Positions 28,454 to 39,482 of a stretch of DNA of 64,000 nucleotides are shown here, piece by piece. The position numbers and the translations under genes are program-made. Source of the stretch: Acinetobacter puyangensis (lineage in GTDB: Bacteria; Pseudomonadota; Gammaproteobacteria; Pseudomonadales; Moraxellaceae); NCBI RefSeq assembly GCF_900096995.1, contig NZ_OANT01000001.1, positions 682,001 through 746,000 on the forward strand. Reading direction: 5' to 3'. Below the pieces are notes generated by a model. The model was not told the DNA's origin. It saw only the letters and a list, made by a program, of their open reading frames with translations, and searched no databases. Within the stretch, counting starts at the first letter, position 1; every line of letters begins with the position of its first letter.

Positions 28454-28780
28454 GTAAATATAAATAAGCTCTTATAATCACGATTATGACTCCGCATCAT
28501 CGTACTTTGCACATAAAATTGAAAAACATACAAGACTATCATTAAAATCATTTTTGCTTATGATAGTTAAAACCGAACATTACAGATTAGCAAATGCCTG
28601 ATTTTTTATGCGCCAAGCAAAATAAATTCTAGTAGGTAATTTGAAAAGCAATTCAGTTTTTGTGAAGGCTTTAAACGCCATGCATAGTGTGCATAAAGAA
28701 AGGTTTTTTTGGACAAAGTGTGAGTGGGTGAAAATTTACAAAAATACTAGGATTTCTTTGCTATTGTTAAAATCTCCTTC
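28454..28780. other. Gene-free stretch upstream of the PAP2-adeIJK promoter
   Basis: AT-rich; no gene, repeat or clear terminator for the preceding gene was seen. The promoter with its palindrome follows at once. Confidence 0.5.
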
Positions 28781-28811
28781 TTGAAAAAAAGTGTACTAAT
28801 CAGTACACTTT
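28781..28811 (+). promoter_or_regulatory. Promoter of the PAP2-adeIJK operon with overlapping 24-bp palindrome
   Basis: A -35 box TTGAAA (28781-28786) and -10 box TACACT (28804-28809) are spaced by 17 bases. A perfect inverted repeat, AAAGTGTACT (28788-28797) and AGTACACTTT (28802-28811) around a 4-base centre, fills the spacer and the -10. This is the geometry of a repressor operator. In Acinetobacter the TetR-family repressor AdeN controls adeIJK, so this is a strong candidate AdeN site; the identification is inference. Confidence 0.75.
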
Positions 28812-28873
28812 GCATTCGGAGTGATCTGGGTGTTTAATATTTGATTCTTTAATATTCATTTAAAGGGGGACTG

Positions 28874-29491
28874 ATGCGAATCATAAGCTTCGGTTTATGG
28901 ATTTTCATATTGATGTTATGTGGAATTGTTCTAAAATTTCCAGAAAACCTCTTTGATTTGAAAATCATTCAATATTTTCAACAGATCCACTCAGATTTTG
29001 CTCTACAGCTGGCACAATATTTGGCATATATGGGTGGTTTGCCTGGTACTGTCATTTTGGTGTTGCTGTTGGTCATGTATGATGTGTTTAAACGACACAG
29101 GCTTGAAGCATACATATGTATTTTGGGATTATTATTTACAGCTTCAACCACGTGGTTATTAAAATGGATCTTTGCGCGCCCACGTCCTGTGATTGAAACA
29201 CAAATTGTAGAAGTATATGGGAGTTCCTTTCCAAGTGCGCATAGTGCTTATGCCATGATGTTCGCATGTATGTTGATGATGAGTTTTCCATTTAAAGAAT
29301 ATCGCTGGATCTGGAGTATGGCGTGTTTCTGGGTCATTTTAATGGGATGGTCTCGCATATATCTTGGTGTTCATTATCCTACAGATGTGTTTGCGGGTTG
29401 GAGTTTGGCAGGTTTGATAATGCTATGTATCCATGCAAATGTATATCGGTCTGGAATAAAGCAACAAAATAGTCAAAAAGCGTTGTATTAG
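28874..29491 (+). CDS. PAP2-family membrane phosphatase
   Basis: Type 2 phosphatidic acid phosphatase, PgpB/undecaprenyl-pyrophosphatase-like. The three catalytic motifs are intact: KWIFARPRP (KX6RP), SFPSAHSAY (PSXH) and SRIYLGVHYPTDVFAG (SRX5HX3D). Five to six membrane segments; length 205 aa. A strong AGGGGGA ribosome-binding site precedes the start. It ends seven bases before adeI, so it should be the first gene of the efflux operon. Lipid phosphatase versus C55-PP phosphatase activity is not resolved by sequence. Confidence 0.88.
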   Translation: MRIISFGLWIFILMLCGIVLKFPENLFDLKIIQYFQQIHSDFALQLAQYLAYMGGLPGTVILVLLLVMYDVFKRHRLEAYICILGLLFTASTTWLLKWIFARPRPVIETQIVEVYGSSFPSAHSAYAMMFACMLMMSFPFKEYRWIWSMACFWVILMGWSRIYLGVHYPTDVFAGWSLAGLIMLCIHANVYRSGIKQQNSQKALY

Positions 29492-29498
29492 AGGTGAA

Positions 29499-30764
29499 AT
29501 GATGAAATCGGCAAAGTGTTGGGCTCCTACGCTAACTGCTTGCACACTGGTGTTAAGTATGGCGTTGGTAGGATGCAGCAAGAATTCAGAAGAAGCAAAA
29601 CAAGGTGCAGCCGCAGCGCAACAGACGCCGCCAGCTCAAGTGGGTGTCATCGTGGCACAACCACAAAGTGTTGATAGTACTGTGGAACTTTCGGGTCGAA
29701 CTTCTGCATATCAAATTTCTGAAGTGCGTCCACAAACCAGTGGCGTAATTTTAAAACGATTATTTACCGAAGGTAGCTATGTCCGCGAAGGTCAGGCACT
29801 TTATGAACTGGATTCCCGAACCAATCGTGCGGCATTTGAAAGTGCAAAGGCAAGTTTGTTGCAACAGGAAGCCAATCTTAATTCTCTCAAAATCAAATTA
29901 AACCGTTATAAACAGCTGGTCTCAAGTAATGCTGTTTCAAAACAGGATTATGATGATTTGCTGGGTCAGGTCAATGTTGCTCAGGCACAAGTGGACGCAG
30001 CAAGAGCGCAAGTACGAAATTCGGAAGTTGATCTGGGATATTCCACCATTCGTGCGCCAATTTCAGGTCAGACTGGTCGTTCTTCTGTAACAGCAGGGGC
30101 ATTGGTGACGGCGGGGCAGGCAGACGCCCTGGTGACTATTCAACAGCTGAATCCAATCTATGTTGATATTAATCAGTCCAGTACTGAATTATTGCGTTTA
30201 CGTCAGCAATTGAGCAAAGGTACACTGGGTCAAAGCAATAATACGACAGTGAAACTGAAGCTGGAAGATGGCAGTACTTATCCGATCGAAGGAAAACTGG
30301 CATTTTCTGATGCAAGCGTAGATCAAACCACTGGTTCTGTAACCTTGCGTGCAGTATTCCAGAATCCGAATCAATTATTGTTGCCGGGTATGTTTGCTAA
30401 TGCGCAAATCGTGCAGGGTGTTATTCCAAATGCTTATCTGATTCCTCAGGCAGCGGTGACACGTACACCAACAGGACAAGCAACTGTGTTTATTACCAAT
30501 GATAAAAATGTAGTGGAAACCCGCAATATTCAAACTACCGGTGTTCAGGGACAAAACTGGATTGTGACTGAAGGATTGAAAGTTGGTGATAAGGTGATTG
30601 TTGAGGGTGTGGCGAAAGTTAAGGAAGGGCAACAAGTAGATGCCAAGCCTTATGCACCACAGGCTCAACCTGCAGCACAATCTAGCCAGAAAACTATTTC
30701 TCCCTCAGAATCACAATCATCTGAAGCGCCGCAAGCAAAACAACCAGCTACTTCAAATACATAA
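29499..30764 (+). CDS. adeI: RND efflux periplasmic adaptor AdeI
   Basis: Adaptor lipoprotein of the AdeIJK tripartite multidrug pump. Lipobox LVGC at about residues 23-26; then VGVIVAQPQSVDSTVELSGRTSAYQISEVRPQ, the hairpin helices with LVSSNAVSKQDYDDLLGQVNVAQAQVDAA, the second lipoyl half STIRAPISGQTGRSSVTAGALV and a Gln/Ser/Pro-rich C-terminal tail. These segments closely resemble A. baumannii AdeI as I remember it. Length 421 aa, near the known 416. First pump gene after the PAP2 phosphatase; GAGG precedes two consecutive ATGs. Confidence 0.95.
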   Translation: MMKSAKCWAPTLTACTLVLSMALVGCSKNSEEAKQGAAAAQQTPPAQVGVIVAQPQSVDSTVELSGRTSAYQISEVRPQTSGVILKRLFTEGSYVREGQALYELDSRTNRAAFESAKASLLQQEANLNSLKIKLNRYKQLVSSNAVSKQDYDDLLGQVNVAQAQVDAARAQVRNSEVDLGYSTIRAPISGQTGRSSVTAGALVTAGQADALVTIQQLNPIYVDINQSSTELLRLRQQLSKGTLGQSNNTTVKLKLEDGSTYPIEGKLAFSDASVDQTTGSVTLRAVFQNPNQLLLPGMFANAQIVQGVIPNAYLIPQAAVTRTPTGQATVFITNDKNVVETRNIQTTGVQGQNWIVTEGLKVGDKVIVEGVAKVKEGQQVDAKPYAPQAQPAAQSSQKTISPSESQSSEAPQAKQPATSNT

Positions 30765-30777
30765 GGGGTAGGTTATA

Positions 30778-33700
30778 ATGGCACAATTTTTTATCCATCG
30801 TCCCATTTTTGCATGGGTAATTGCTTTGGTGATTATGTTGGCAGGGATATTGTCTCTGACAAAAATGCCCATTGCGCAATATCCGACAGTCGCACCACCG
30901 ACAGTCACTATCTCTGCGACTTATCCGGGTGCGTCTGCGACAACTGTAGAGAATACGGTAACACAAATCATCGAACAACAAATGAATGGTCTTGATGGTT
31001 TGCGTTACATGTCTTCCAATAGTTCATCGAACGGACAGGCATCAATTCAATTGAACTTTGAACAAGGTATTGATCCAGATATTGCACAAGTCCAAGTTCA
31101 AAATAAATTGCAATCTGCGACTGCTTTGTTACCTGAGGATGTACAGCGTCAAGGGGTGAAAGTTACCAAGTCCAGTGCAAGCTTTTTACAGGTACTGGCT
31201 TTTTATTCTCCCGATAACTCTTTGTCTGCAAATGACATTAAAGACTATGTCAACTCCAATATTTCTGAACAACTGAGTCGTGTAGCCGGTGTAGGTGAAG
31301 TACAGGTATTCGGTGGCTCCTATGCTATGCGGATCTGGCTTGATCCTGCAAAGCTGGTCAGTTATCAATTAACACCAAGTGACGTTGCAGCAGCAATTCA
31401 GGCACAAAATGCTCAAGTTGCTGTAGGTCAATTGGGTGGTGCGCCCGCAGTAAAAGGTCAGGTTTTAAATGCAACTGTAAATGCACAGAGCTTGTTGCAA
31501 ACGCCTGAGCAATTTCAAAATATCTTTTTGAAAACCACAACATCTGGAGCGCAAGTTCGTTTATCTGATGTTGCAAATGTTGAATTGGGTGCTGAAAACT
31601 ATCAATTTGATTCTAAATTTAATGGTCAACCAGCTGGTGGTGTAGCAATTCGACTGGCGACAGGTTCGAATGCGCTAGATACGGCTAAAGCGGTTGAAGC
31701 AGAACTGGTTGAACTACGTAAAAACTATCCATCTGGTTTGAAAGATCAATTGGCGTTTGATACTACACCGTTTATTGAATTATCGATTAAAAGTGTGGTG
31801 AAAACCCTGATTGAAGCAATCATTCTAGTATTCTTAGTCATGTTTTTATTCTTACAAAACTGGCGTGCCACCATTATCCCGACATTTGCTGTACCCGTTG
31901 TGGTCTTGGGTACTTTTGCCGTGATCAATATTTTCGGCTTTAGTATTAATACTTTAACGATGTTTGCTATGGTGTTGGCGATTGGTTTGCTGGTGGATGA
32001 TGCGATTGTTGTGGTAGAAAACGTCGAACGTGTGATGACAGAAGAACATTCTGATCCTGTCACGGCAACCGAACATTCGATGAAGCAAATTTCAGGCGCT
32101 TTGATTGGGATTACCAGTGTACTCACAGCAGTATTTGTACCGATGGCATTCTTTGGTGGGACAACTGGGGTAATTTATCGTCAGTTCTCGATTACGCTTG
32201 TTACCGCCATGGTACTTTCATTGATTATTGCCTTAACGTTTACTCCGGCATTATGTGCAACTTTATTGAAACAGCATGATCCAGACAAGAAACCAAGCAA
32301 TAATATTTTTGCCCGCTTTTTTAGATGGTTTAATCGAAGCTTTGATCGTATAAGTCATAGTTATCAAAGTGGTGTAAACCGCATGGTGCACCATAAAGTA
32401 TTTTCAGCCATCATTTATGCTGTGGTTGCAGTTGTACTGGTGTTTTTGTTTCAGAAGTTACCATCATCTTTCTTGCCCGAAGAAGATCAGGGTATGGTGA
32501 TGACACTGATACAATTACCACCAAATGCGACCTTGGAACGTACTACGAATACTATTGATCAGACCACGGAGTTTTTCCTGAACAATGAAAAAGATAGTGT
32601 CGAATCGGTCTTTAGTGTCGCTGGATTCTCTTTTTCCGGTATGGCACAAAATGCTGGGATGTCGTTTATCAAGCTCAAAGACTGGAGTGAGCGCACCACA
32701 CCTGAAACACAGATTTCAGCAGTGATTCAACGTGGTATGGCATTAAATATGCTGGCACAGGATGCGTCCTATATCATGCCTTTACAATTACCAGCAATGC
32801 CTGAACTTGGGGTAACTGCTGGGTTTAACTTACAGTTAAAGGCAATGAGTGGACAAAGTCATGCAGAACTGGTTGCAGCACGTAATGCGGTATTAGGTCT
32901 GGCAGCGCAAGATAAACGTTTGGTCGGTGTTCGTCCAAATGGACAAGAAGATACACCTCAATATCAGGTGAATATTGATCAGGCTCAAGCAAGTGCTATG
33001 GGTGTAAGTATTGCAGATATTAACTCAACCATGGCAATGGCGTGGGGCGGTTCATATATCAATGATTTTATTGACCGTGGACGTGTGAAAAAGGTGTATG
33101 TTCAAGGTGATGCAGATCGTCGTATGATGCCTGAAGATCTGGATCAGTGGTATGTTCGTAATAGTCGTGGTGAAATGATTCCATTCTCTGCATTTGCTTC
33201 GGGTGAATGGACCTATGGCTCACCTCGTCTGGAACGCTATAATGGCTTATCTTCTGTCAATATTCAGGGTAATCCTGCACCTGGGATCAGTTCTGGGGAT
33301 GCCATGCTTGCGATGGAAGAGATTATTCAAAAATTACCGTCTATGGGCTTATCTGGTTTTGATTATGAATGGACAGGTCTATCTTTAGAAGAGCGTGATT
33401 CAGGCGCACAAGCCCCATTCCTGTATGCCTTATCTCTGTTAATTGTTTTCCTGTGTTTGGCAGCTTTATATGAAAGTTGGTCAGTACCTTTCTCGGTATT
33501 GCTGGTTGTTCCTTTGGGTATTTTGGGTGCAGTTGCCTTAACTTTCTTGGGTATGGTGATCTTGCAGAATTCAAATCTCTCCAATAATATTTATTTTCAG
33601 GTGGCAATGATTGCGGTGATTGGTTTATCAGCCAAGAATGCAATTTTGATTGTGGAATTTGCCAAGGAATTACAGGAACAAGGACAAGATCTACTGGAAG

Positions 33701-33948
33701 CAACATTGCATGCATCTAAAATGCGTTTACGTCCAATCATTATGACGACTTTAGCATTTGGTTTTGGTGTGTTGCCATTGGCGATTTCTACAGGTGCAGG
33801 TGCAGGTAGTCAGCATTCTGTTGGTTATGGAGTATTAGGTGGTGTAATCAGTTCTACACTTCTGGGTATTTTCTTCATTCCGGTCTTTTTTGTGTGGATT
33901 CGTAGTATTTTTAAATATAAACCTAAACAACAGGTTTCTCAGGAATAA
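30778..33948 (+). CDS. adeJ: RND multidrug efflux transporter AdeJ
   Basis: Inner-membrane, proton-driven exporter of the HAE1 RND family; AdeIJK exports a wide range of antibiotics and is the constitutive pump of Acinetobacter. [23 protein letters not shown] is the standard AcrB-type start. The proton-relay aspartate pair lies in [17 protein letters not shown] (near residues 407-408). [14 protein letters not shown] and [16 protein letters not shown] (TM10) segments are intact, and the porter and funnel domains are complete. Length 1056 aa. Thirteen bases after adeI; no frameshift seen, so the pump should be functional. Confidence 0.96.
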   Translation: MAQFFIHRPIFAWVIALVIMLAGILSLTKMPIAQYPTVAPPTVTISATYPGASATTVENTVTQIIEQQMNGLDGLRYMSSNSSSNGQASIQLNFEQGIDPDIAQVQVQNKLQSATALLPEDVQRQGVKVTKSSASFLQVLAFYSPDNSLSANDIKDYVNSNISEQLSRVAGVGEVQVFGGSYAMRIWLDPAKLVSYQLTPSDVAAAIQAQNAQVAVGQLGGAPAVKGQVLNATVNAQSLLQTPEQFQNIFLKTTTSGAQVRLSDVANVELGAENYQFDSKFNGQPAGGVAIRLATGSNALDTAKAVEAELVELRKNYPSGLKDQLAFDTTPFIELSIKSVVKTLIEAIILVFLVMFLFLQNWRATIIPTFAVPVVVLGTFAVINIFGFSINTLTMFAMVLAIGLLVDDAIVVVENVERVMTEEHSDPVTATEHSMKQISGALIGITSVLTAVFVPMAFFGGTTGVIYRQFSITLVTAMVLSLIIALTFTPALCATLLKQHDPDKKPSNNIFARFFRWFNRSFDRISHSYQSGVNRMVHHKVFSAIIYAVVAVVLVFLFQKLPSSFLPEEDQGMVMTLIQLPPNATLERTTNTIDQTTEFFLNNEKDSVESVFSVAGFSFSGMAQNAGMSFIKLKDWSERTTPETQISAVIQRGMALNMLAQDASYIMPLQLPAMPELGVTAGFNLQLKAMSGQSHAELVAARNAVLGLAAQDKRLVGVRPNGQEDTPQYQVNIDQAQASAMGVSIADINSTMAMAWGGSYINDFIDRGRVKKVYVQGDADRRMMPEDLDQWYVRNSRGEMIPFSAFASGEWTYGSPRLERYNGLSSVNIQGNPAPGISSGDAMLAMEEIIQKLPSMGLSGFDYEWTGLSLEERDSGAQAPFLYALSLLIVFLCLAALYESWSVPFSVLLVVPLGILGAVALTFLGMVILQNSNLSNNIYFQVAMIAVIGLSAKNAILIVEFAKELQEQGQDLLEATLHASKMRLRPIIMTTLAFGFGVLPLAISTGAGAGSQHSVGYGVLGGVISSTLLGIFFIPVFFVWIRSIFKYKPKQQVSQE

Positions 33949-33952
33949 TGAT

Positions 33953-35398
33953 ATGACACAGATCATGACGTTGGCTGGCCGTGGTTTGGCATTATCTGTA
34001 CTTGCATTGTCTTTGGCTGCTTGTCAAAGCATGCGGGGTACAGAGCCGACCGTTCAGGCAAATATTCCTGATGCTTACACGGCTGCGTCACAAGCATCGA
34101 CAGCTTCAATTGCAGCTCAAGGCTATCAGGACTTTTTTGCTGATGAACGTTTAAAACAGGTGATTGCTTTAGCTTTAGGTAATAACCGTGATTTACGTAC
34201 AGCAGCATTAAATGTAGAGAAGGTACAGCAACAATATCAAATCACCCGCAATGATCAGTTACCAACAGTGGGTGCAAATGCAGGTTTTGCCCGACAGGCA
34301 ACAGCAAGCAGTAGTTATCAGCCTTACTCTGCTTATAGTGTTGGACTAGGTGTCACAGCATTTGAGCTGGATTTATGGGGACGTGTCAGTAGCCTAAAAG
34401 ATGCAGCTTTAGACAGCTATTTTGCTACTCAAAGTGCCCGTGATGCAACGCAGGTTGCCCTAATTGGGCAAGTGGCCGAGGCTTGGACAGCAATTTCTTT
34501 TGCCGAGCAGAATCTGAAACTTGCCGAACAAACATTGAAAGCACAGCAAGAGTCTTATAATTTAAATAAACGTCGTTTTGATGTTGGAATTGACAGTGAA
34601 GTGCCTGTTCGTCAGGCACAAATTTCGGTTGAAACCGCTAGAAATGATGTTGCCAATTATAAGACACAAATTCAGCAAGCGAAAAATGCATTGAATTTAT
34701 TGGCTGGACAAACTATTGCGGATAATTTATTGCCCGAAACTCGTGTGGTTAAAATTACCAATAACAATGTATTAAATGCAGGTTTGCCAAGTGAGCTGTT
34801 AAATAATCGTCCAGATATCAAATCTGCCGAATATCAACTTCGTGCAGCAGGTGCCAATATTGGTGCAGCCAAAGCCCGTTTATTTCCAACTATCAGTTTG
34901 TCGACTTCGGCTGGATATTCTTCGGGTCAATTAAGCGACTTGTTCAAATCTGGTTCGTTTATTTGGAGTGTTGCCCCAAGTCTGGATTTACCGATTTTTG
35001 ACTATGGTACACGTCGTGCGAATGTCAAAATTTCAGAAGTAGATCAACAAATTGCATTAAGCGATTATGAGAAATCGATTCAGACCGCATTCCGTGAGGT
35101 CAATGATGTACTGGCAACGCGAGCTAACATTGATGATCGTATTGCAGCGCAGCGTCGTCTGGTTGAAGCCACCAATATCACGTATCGTTTATCTGAAGCA
35201 CGCTTTAGAGCAGGAATTGATGGTTATTTAACTGTACTTGATGCACAGCGTAATTCGTATACCGCAGAGCAGGGATTATTGGCATTGCAACAAGCCAATA
35301 TCAATAGCCAGATCGAGCTATATAAAACGTTGGGTGGTGGTGTAACTTCACAAACACTAGCCGATGCTGATAATACGACTAGTACGCCTGTACAGTAA
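33953..35398 (+). CDS. adeK: Outer-membrane efflux channel AdeK
   Basis: TolC/OprM-like outer-membrane channel of AdeIJK. Lipobox LAAC (about residues 20-23, CQSMRG after it). Two OEP repeats with long helical hairpins follow, including FELDLWGRVSSLKDAALDSYFA and LPIFDYGTRRANVKISEVDQQIALSDYEKSIQTAFREVNDVLA. The start was set at the ATG four bases after the adeJ stop; a longer frame extending back into adeJ would hide the signal peptide. Length 481 aa fits AdeK (about 484). Last gene of the operon, followed by a terminator. It may also serve the other RND pair at the left edge of the window. Confidence 0.95.
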   Translation: MTQIMTLAGRGLALSVLALSLAACQSMRGTEPTVQANIPDAYTAASQASTASIAAQGYQDFFADERLKQVIALALGNNRDLRTAALNVEKVQQQYQITRNDQLPTVGANAGFARQATASSSYQPYSAYSVGLGVTAFELDLWGRVSSLKDAALDSYFATQSARDATQVALIGQVAEAWTAISFAEQNLKLAEQTLKAQQESYNLNKRRFDVGIDSEVPVRQAQISVETARNDVANYKTQIQQAKNALNLLAGQTIADNLLPETRVVKITNNNVLNAGLPSELLNNRPDIKSAEYQLRAAGANIGAAKARLFPTISLSTSAGYSSGQLSDLFKSGSFIWSVAPSLDLPIFDYGTRRANVKISEVDQQIALSDYEKSIQTAFREVNDVLATRANIDDRIAAQRRLVEATNITYRLSEARFRAGIDGYLTVLDAQRNSYTAEQGLLALQQANINSQIELYKTLGGGVTSQTLADADNTTSTPVQ

Positions 35399-35427
35399 TC
35401 GATTATAGGTCGTTGGTCTTGAATATA

Positions 35428-35457
35428 AAAGCAGTCACTACGGTGGCTGTTTTTTTA
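35428..35457 (+). terminator. Terminator of adeIJK
   Basis: Stem CAGTCAC/GTGGCTG with one G-U pair, then seven Ts, 30 bases beyond the adeK stop. Confidence 0.85.
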
Positions 35458-35524
35458 TGTCTTTGTAAAGTCTGCTTGATCTAGTGTTAAACTTAAAAAT
35501 GATGATATAAATAAGAGATGTAAT

Positions 35525-36331
35525 ATGGAAATTAAATGGGCCGCTTGTACGCTATTCGCCAGTATATTTGCATTGACAGCTTGTCAGGAAAAACCAAAGT
35601 CAGATACAGCTTCTGAAAAAGAGGCTATACAAAAAAATCAAGTAAAAACGGATACGGCCATTCCCTTGATTCAGGCAAAAGTTGAGAGAGTACAGCCTAA
35701 AAAAGATGAAGTCTGTCATGCCGCAGAGTCTAGCGATGATCTTGCTACCTGTACGCAATATGATTTGCAGACAATTAACACTAATGTTGCGTGGATTAAC
35801 ACCTATTTTCAGGACACGATTAAAAAAGATCATGCCGAGGCTTTTGATGATCAACCTGCTGTTAAGGTCACGTTAGATCCTAAAATTCCATCGGTTAATT
35901 ATAGTGGGGCATCGGTACGTTATATCGGTCAAAACTATAATATTGCCACATTTGAATATTTGGTTGATTATTATCCGGCAGGTGCAGCACACGGTACCTA
36001 TGCAAGTTGTTACGTGGTCATTGATCTGAGCCAGCAACAGATTTTAAACCTGAATGATATTTTACTGCCCGGAGCACAAGAAAAATTAAAAGATGCGTTA
36101 TATAGTTATAATAGTACCTGGCTTGATGATCATAATATTGCAGTAAAAGATTTAAATATTAGCGAGAATTTTTATCTTGGTGCCGATGGCTTGGTCTTGG
36201 TGTATCCAGTTTATGAGTTGGCATCATATGCCGAGGGTGAATCGGAACTGACTATTCCATATGTGGAATTAAAAAACTTTGTGAAAGCTCAATATTTACC
36301 GAGTTTACCTGAACCAAGACAGGACTTTTAA
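35525..36331 (+). CDS. DUF3298/RsiV-like lipoprotein, copy 1
   Basis: Lipoprotein of unknown function. The signal ends in lipobox LTAC (Cys20). A disordered Lys/Asp/Thr-rich linker is followed by CHAAESSDDLATCTQYDLQTINTNVAWINTYF, then an alpha/beta domain with YIGQNYNIATFEYLVDYYPAGAAHGTYASCYVVIDLSQQQILNLNDILLPG. The last part resembles the DUF3298/RsiV-PdaC C-terminal fold (pattern GGAHG...., D...G..L.L.D+). Length 268 aa. It has a clear paralogue (37203-38030), with two YbjQ-family genes between them. The C-terminal YLPSLPEPRQDF resembles the paralogue's YMPSLPDMTLS. The two Cys flanking the N-terminal motif are conserved in both copies. Confidence 0.75.
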   Translation: MEIKWAACTLFASIFALTACQEKPKSDTASEKEAIQKNQVKTDTAIPLIQAKVERVQPKKDEVCHAAESSDDLATCTQYDLQTINTNVAWINTYFQDTIKKDHAEAFDDQPAVKVTLDPKIPSVNYSGASVRYIGQNYNIATFEYLVDYYPAGAAHGTYASCYVVIDLSQQQILNLNDILLPGAQEKLKDALYSYNSTWLDDHNIAVKDLNISENFYLGADGLVLVYPVYELASYAEGESELTIPYVELKNFVKAQYLPSLPEPRQDF

Positions 36332-36365
36332 ACTCATTTAATTGAAATATTTAGGAATAGAGAAA

Positions 36366-36716
36366 ATGCTATTAAGTAATCTGGAAACAGTCCCAGCGCA
36401 TCGTATTGTTCGCCAGCTTGATGTGGTCTATGGCAGCACTGTACGTAGTAAACATGTAGGACGTGATTTTATGGCGGGGTTAAAAAATATAGTCGGGGGA
36501 GAATTAAAAGGTTATACCGAATTGCTTGAGGAATCGCGTCAGGAAGCCATGCAACGTATGATTGACAAGGCGGGTCAACTTGGTGCCAATGCCATTGTCG
36601 GTATTCGTTTTTCCACTTCCAATATTGCACAGGGCGCCTCCGAACTTTTTGTTTATGGTACTGCGGTGATTGTGGAAGCACAGGTACCCAAATTGCCTGA
36701 TCCATTTACCATTTAA
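36366..36716 (+). CDS. YbjQ/UPF0145 family protein, copy 1
   Basis: Small cytoplasmic protein of the YbjQ family (sometimes called putative heavy-metal-binding; the role is unproven). Family features: ETVPAHRIVRQLDVVYGSTVRSKHVGRDFMAGLKNIVGGELKGYTELLEESRQEAMQRMIDKA, then GANAIVGIRFSTSNI and YGTAVIVE. I chose the ATG preceded by AGGAATAGAG; a TTG eight codons upstream is unlikely. Length 116 aa. Followed after 11 bases by a second YbjQ-like gene. Confidence 0.85.
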   Translation: MLLSNLETVPAHRIVRQLDVVYGSTVRSKHVGRDFMAGLKNIVGGELKGYTELLEESRQEAMQRMIDKAGQLGANAIVGIRFSTSNIAQGASELFVYGTAVIVEAQVPKLPDPFTI

Positions 36717-36727
36717 GAGGAAATCGC

Positions 36728-37159
36728 ATGTCTGGGATCATTGTGCAAATTGCGATTTTTATTATTTTGTTCCTGATTGGTTGGGGCTTTGGTCGCCATA
36801 TTGAAGCAAAACATTTACAGTATTTGGCAGAGCAGGAAAAACAACTGGCACATATTCAAGTTGATACCAATAAGTTTGTGGTTAGTCATACACAAGGTGC
36901 ATTGATTTCCAGTAATGTGGTGTTGTCCCATGATTATTTTAAATTTGTACTGGCTGCGATCCAGAATTTTTTTGGTGGACGTTTAACCAGTTATGAAAGC
37001 ATTGTGGAACGTGCCCGGCGAGAAGCAATTATTCGTTTAAAACAACAGGCATACGCACAGGGCGCAACGCAGATTATGGGATTGCGGTTAAGTACCACGG
37101 AATTGGGAATGCAAGGCGGTATGGTGGAAGTTTTTGCTTATGGCACTGCTGTTCGGTAA
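36728..37159 (+). CDS. YbjQ-like protein with N-terminal membrane anchor, copy 2
   Basis: Diverged paralogue of the preceding gene. A hydrophobic segment (IIVQIAIFIILFLIGWGFG, residues 4-22) precedes a short helical linker. The YbjQ core follows from about residue 45: TNKFVVSHTQGALISSNVVLSHDYFKFVLAAIQNFFGGRLTSYESIVERARREAIIRLKQQAYAQGATQIMGLRLSTTELGMQGGMVEVFAYGTAV. Length 143 aa. The topology suggests a cytoplasmic YbjQ domain held at the inner membrane, or an exported one if the anchor is inverted. AGAGGA precedes the start. Confidence 0.82.
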   Translation: MSGIIVQIAIFIILFLIGWGFGRHIEAKHLQYLAEQEKQLAHIQVDTNKFVVSHTQGALISSNVVLSHDYFKFVLAAIQNFFGGRLTSYESIVERARREAIIRLKQQAYAQGATQIMGLRLSTTELGMQGGMVEVFAYGTAVR

Positions 37160-37202
37160 TAAATATACGCATAACAAAGATTTAAAAAAGGGAATTAACA
37201 GC

Positions 37203-38030
37203 ATGGTCAAAACAAATATTTTTACGCTGACAATTGTCATGATGGTCGGGGGATTAAGCGCATGTACCCCAAAAAATCCGCCAGTCAATGACAGAGGACA
37301 GGATACAAGCACCAAATCAGAGGCAATACCACAGCCTGAACAGTTACCAGCAAAACAGCAATCAGATGATATTCCTGCGGTATGGGCAAAATCTTATCGA
37401 ATAAGCCAACAAGAACTTTGTGAAGCAGCCACTGAAGATCGCGAAGCAGCCTGTACCACTTACGATATACAATCGATCAAGACCAATGTGGACTGGATTA
37501 ATCAATATTACCATGCACAATTACAGGATTCTGCATCAGGGATCGCTACAGAGAAAAATGTAGACAAGTCTCAAGGTGAATTCCGGCAGTATTATGATGG
37601 CAGCATGGTATCTTTTGTGGGGCAACGCTATCAGCTGGTGACTTTTTCACGATTTAATAATGTTTATTTGGGTGGGGCACATAATGTCTTTAGTGTTCAA
37701 TACGATGTGTTTGATTTGAAAGTAAGGAAAAACCTTGCTTTAAATGATGTACTGAATAAAAACAGCCAGTCTAAGATATTGGCATTACTTAAACAAAATA
37801 ATGTACATGAATTGAAAGAATACGGTACAGATCTTGAGAGCCTGAAATTAAGCGAAAATTTTTATTTTGCTGAACATGGTCTGGTCTTTGTCTATGCACT
37901 TTATGAAATTGCGCCGTTTGTTTATGGTATGCCGGAACTTTATGTGTCATATGAAGATTTAAATGGATTACTAAAAACTGAATATATGCCAAGTTTACCG
38001 GACATGACGTTAAGCAGGAATTTTTCCTAG
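37203..38030 (+). CDS. DUF3298/RsiV-like lipoprotein, copy 2
   Basis: Paralogue of the lipoprotein at the other end of this four-gene cluster. Signal with lipobox LSAC (about residues 19-22), then a Pro/Gln/Asp-rich linker. The shared motif is ELCEAATEDREAACTTYDIQSIKTNVDWINQYY, followed by SFVGQRYQLVTFSRFNNVYLGGAHNVFSVQYDVFDLKVRKNLALNDVL and the C-terminal TEYMPSLPDM. The GGAHN segment matches the conserved RsiV/DUF3298 turn. The start was set at this ATG (AAAAGGGA upstream); a longer frame reaches back into the previous gene without support. Length 275 aa. Function unknown. Confidence 0.75.
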   Translation: MVKTNIFTLTIVMMVGGLSACTPKNPPVNDRGQDTSTKSEAIPQPEQLPAKQQSDDIPAVWAKSYRISQQELCEAATEDREAACTTYDIQSIKTNVDWINQYYHAQLQDSASGIATEKNVDKSQGEFRQYYDGSMVSFVGQRYQLVTFSRFNNVYLGGAHNVFSVQYDVFDLKVRKNLALNDVLNKNSQSKILALLKQNNVHELKEYGTDLESLKLSENFYFAEHGLVFVYALYEIAPFVYGMPELYVSYEDLNGLLKTEYMPSLPDMTLSRNFS

Positions 38031-38135
38031 AGCAGATTAATAAGCAACTGCAAAATAGCGGTGATGGTGATGGAGTGACTATTTTTTTTTAGTCGAAGCG
38101 CTTACACTATATGGCATTCATTTTTAGCCATTTAG

Positions 38136-39413
<1,278 letters not shown>

Positions 39414-39482
39414 ACCTTGTCAAAGATAAATTGCATGATTTTTGCTTAGCTATCGCCATCAAACTTATGTAGAGGTTCATCT

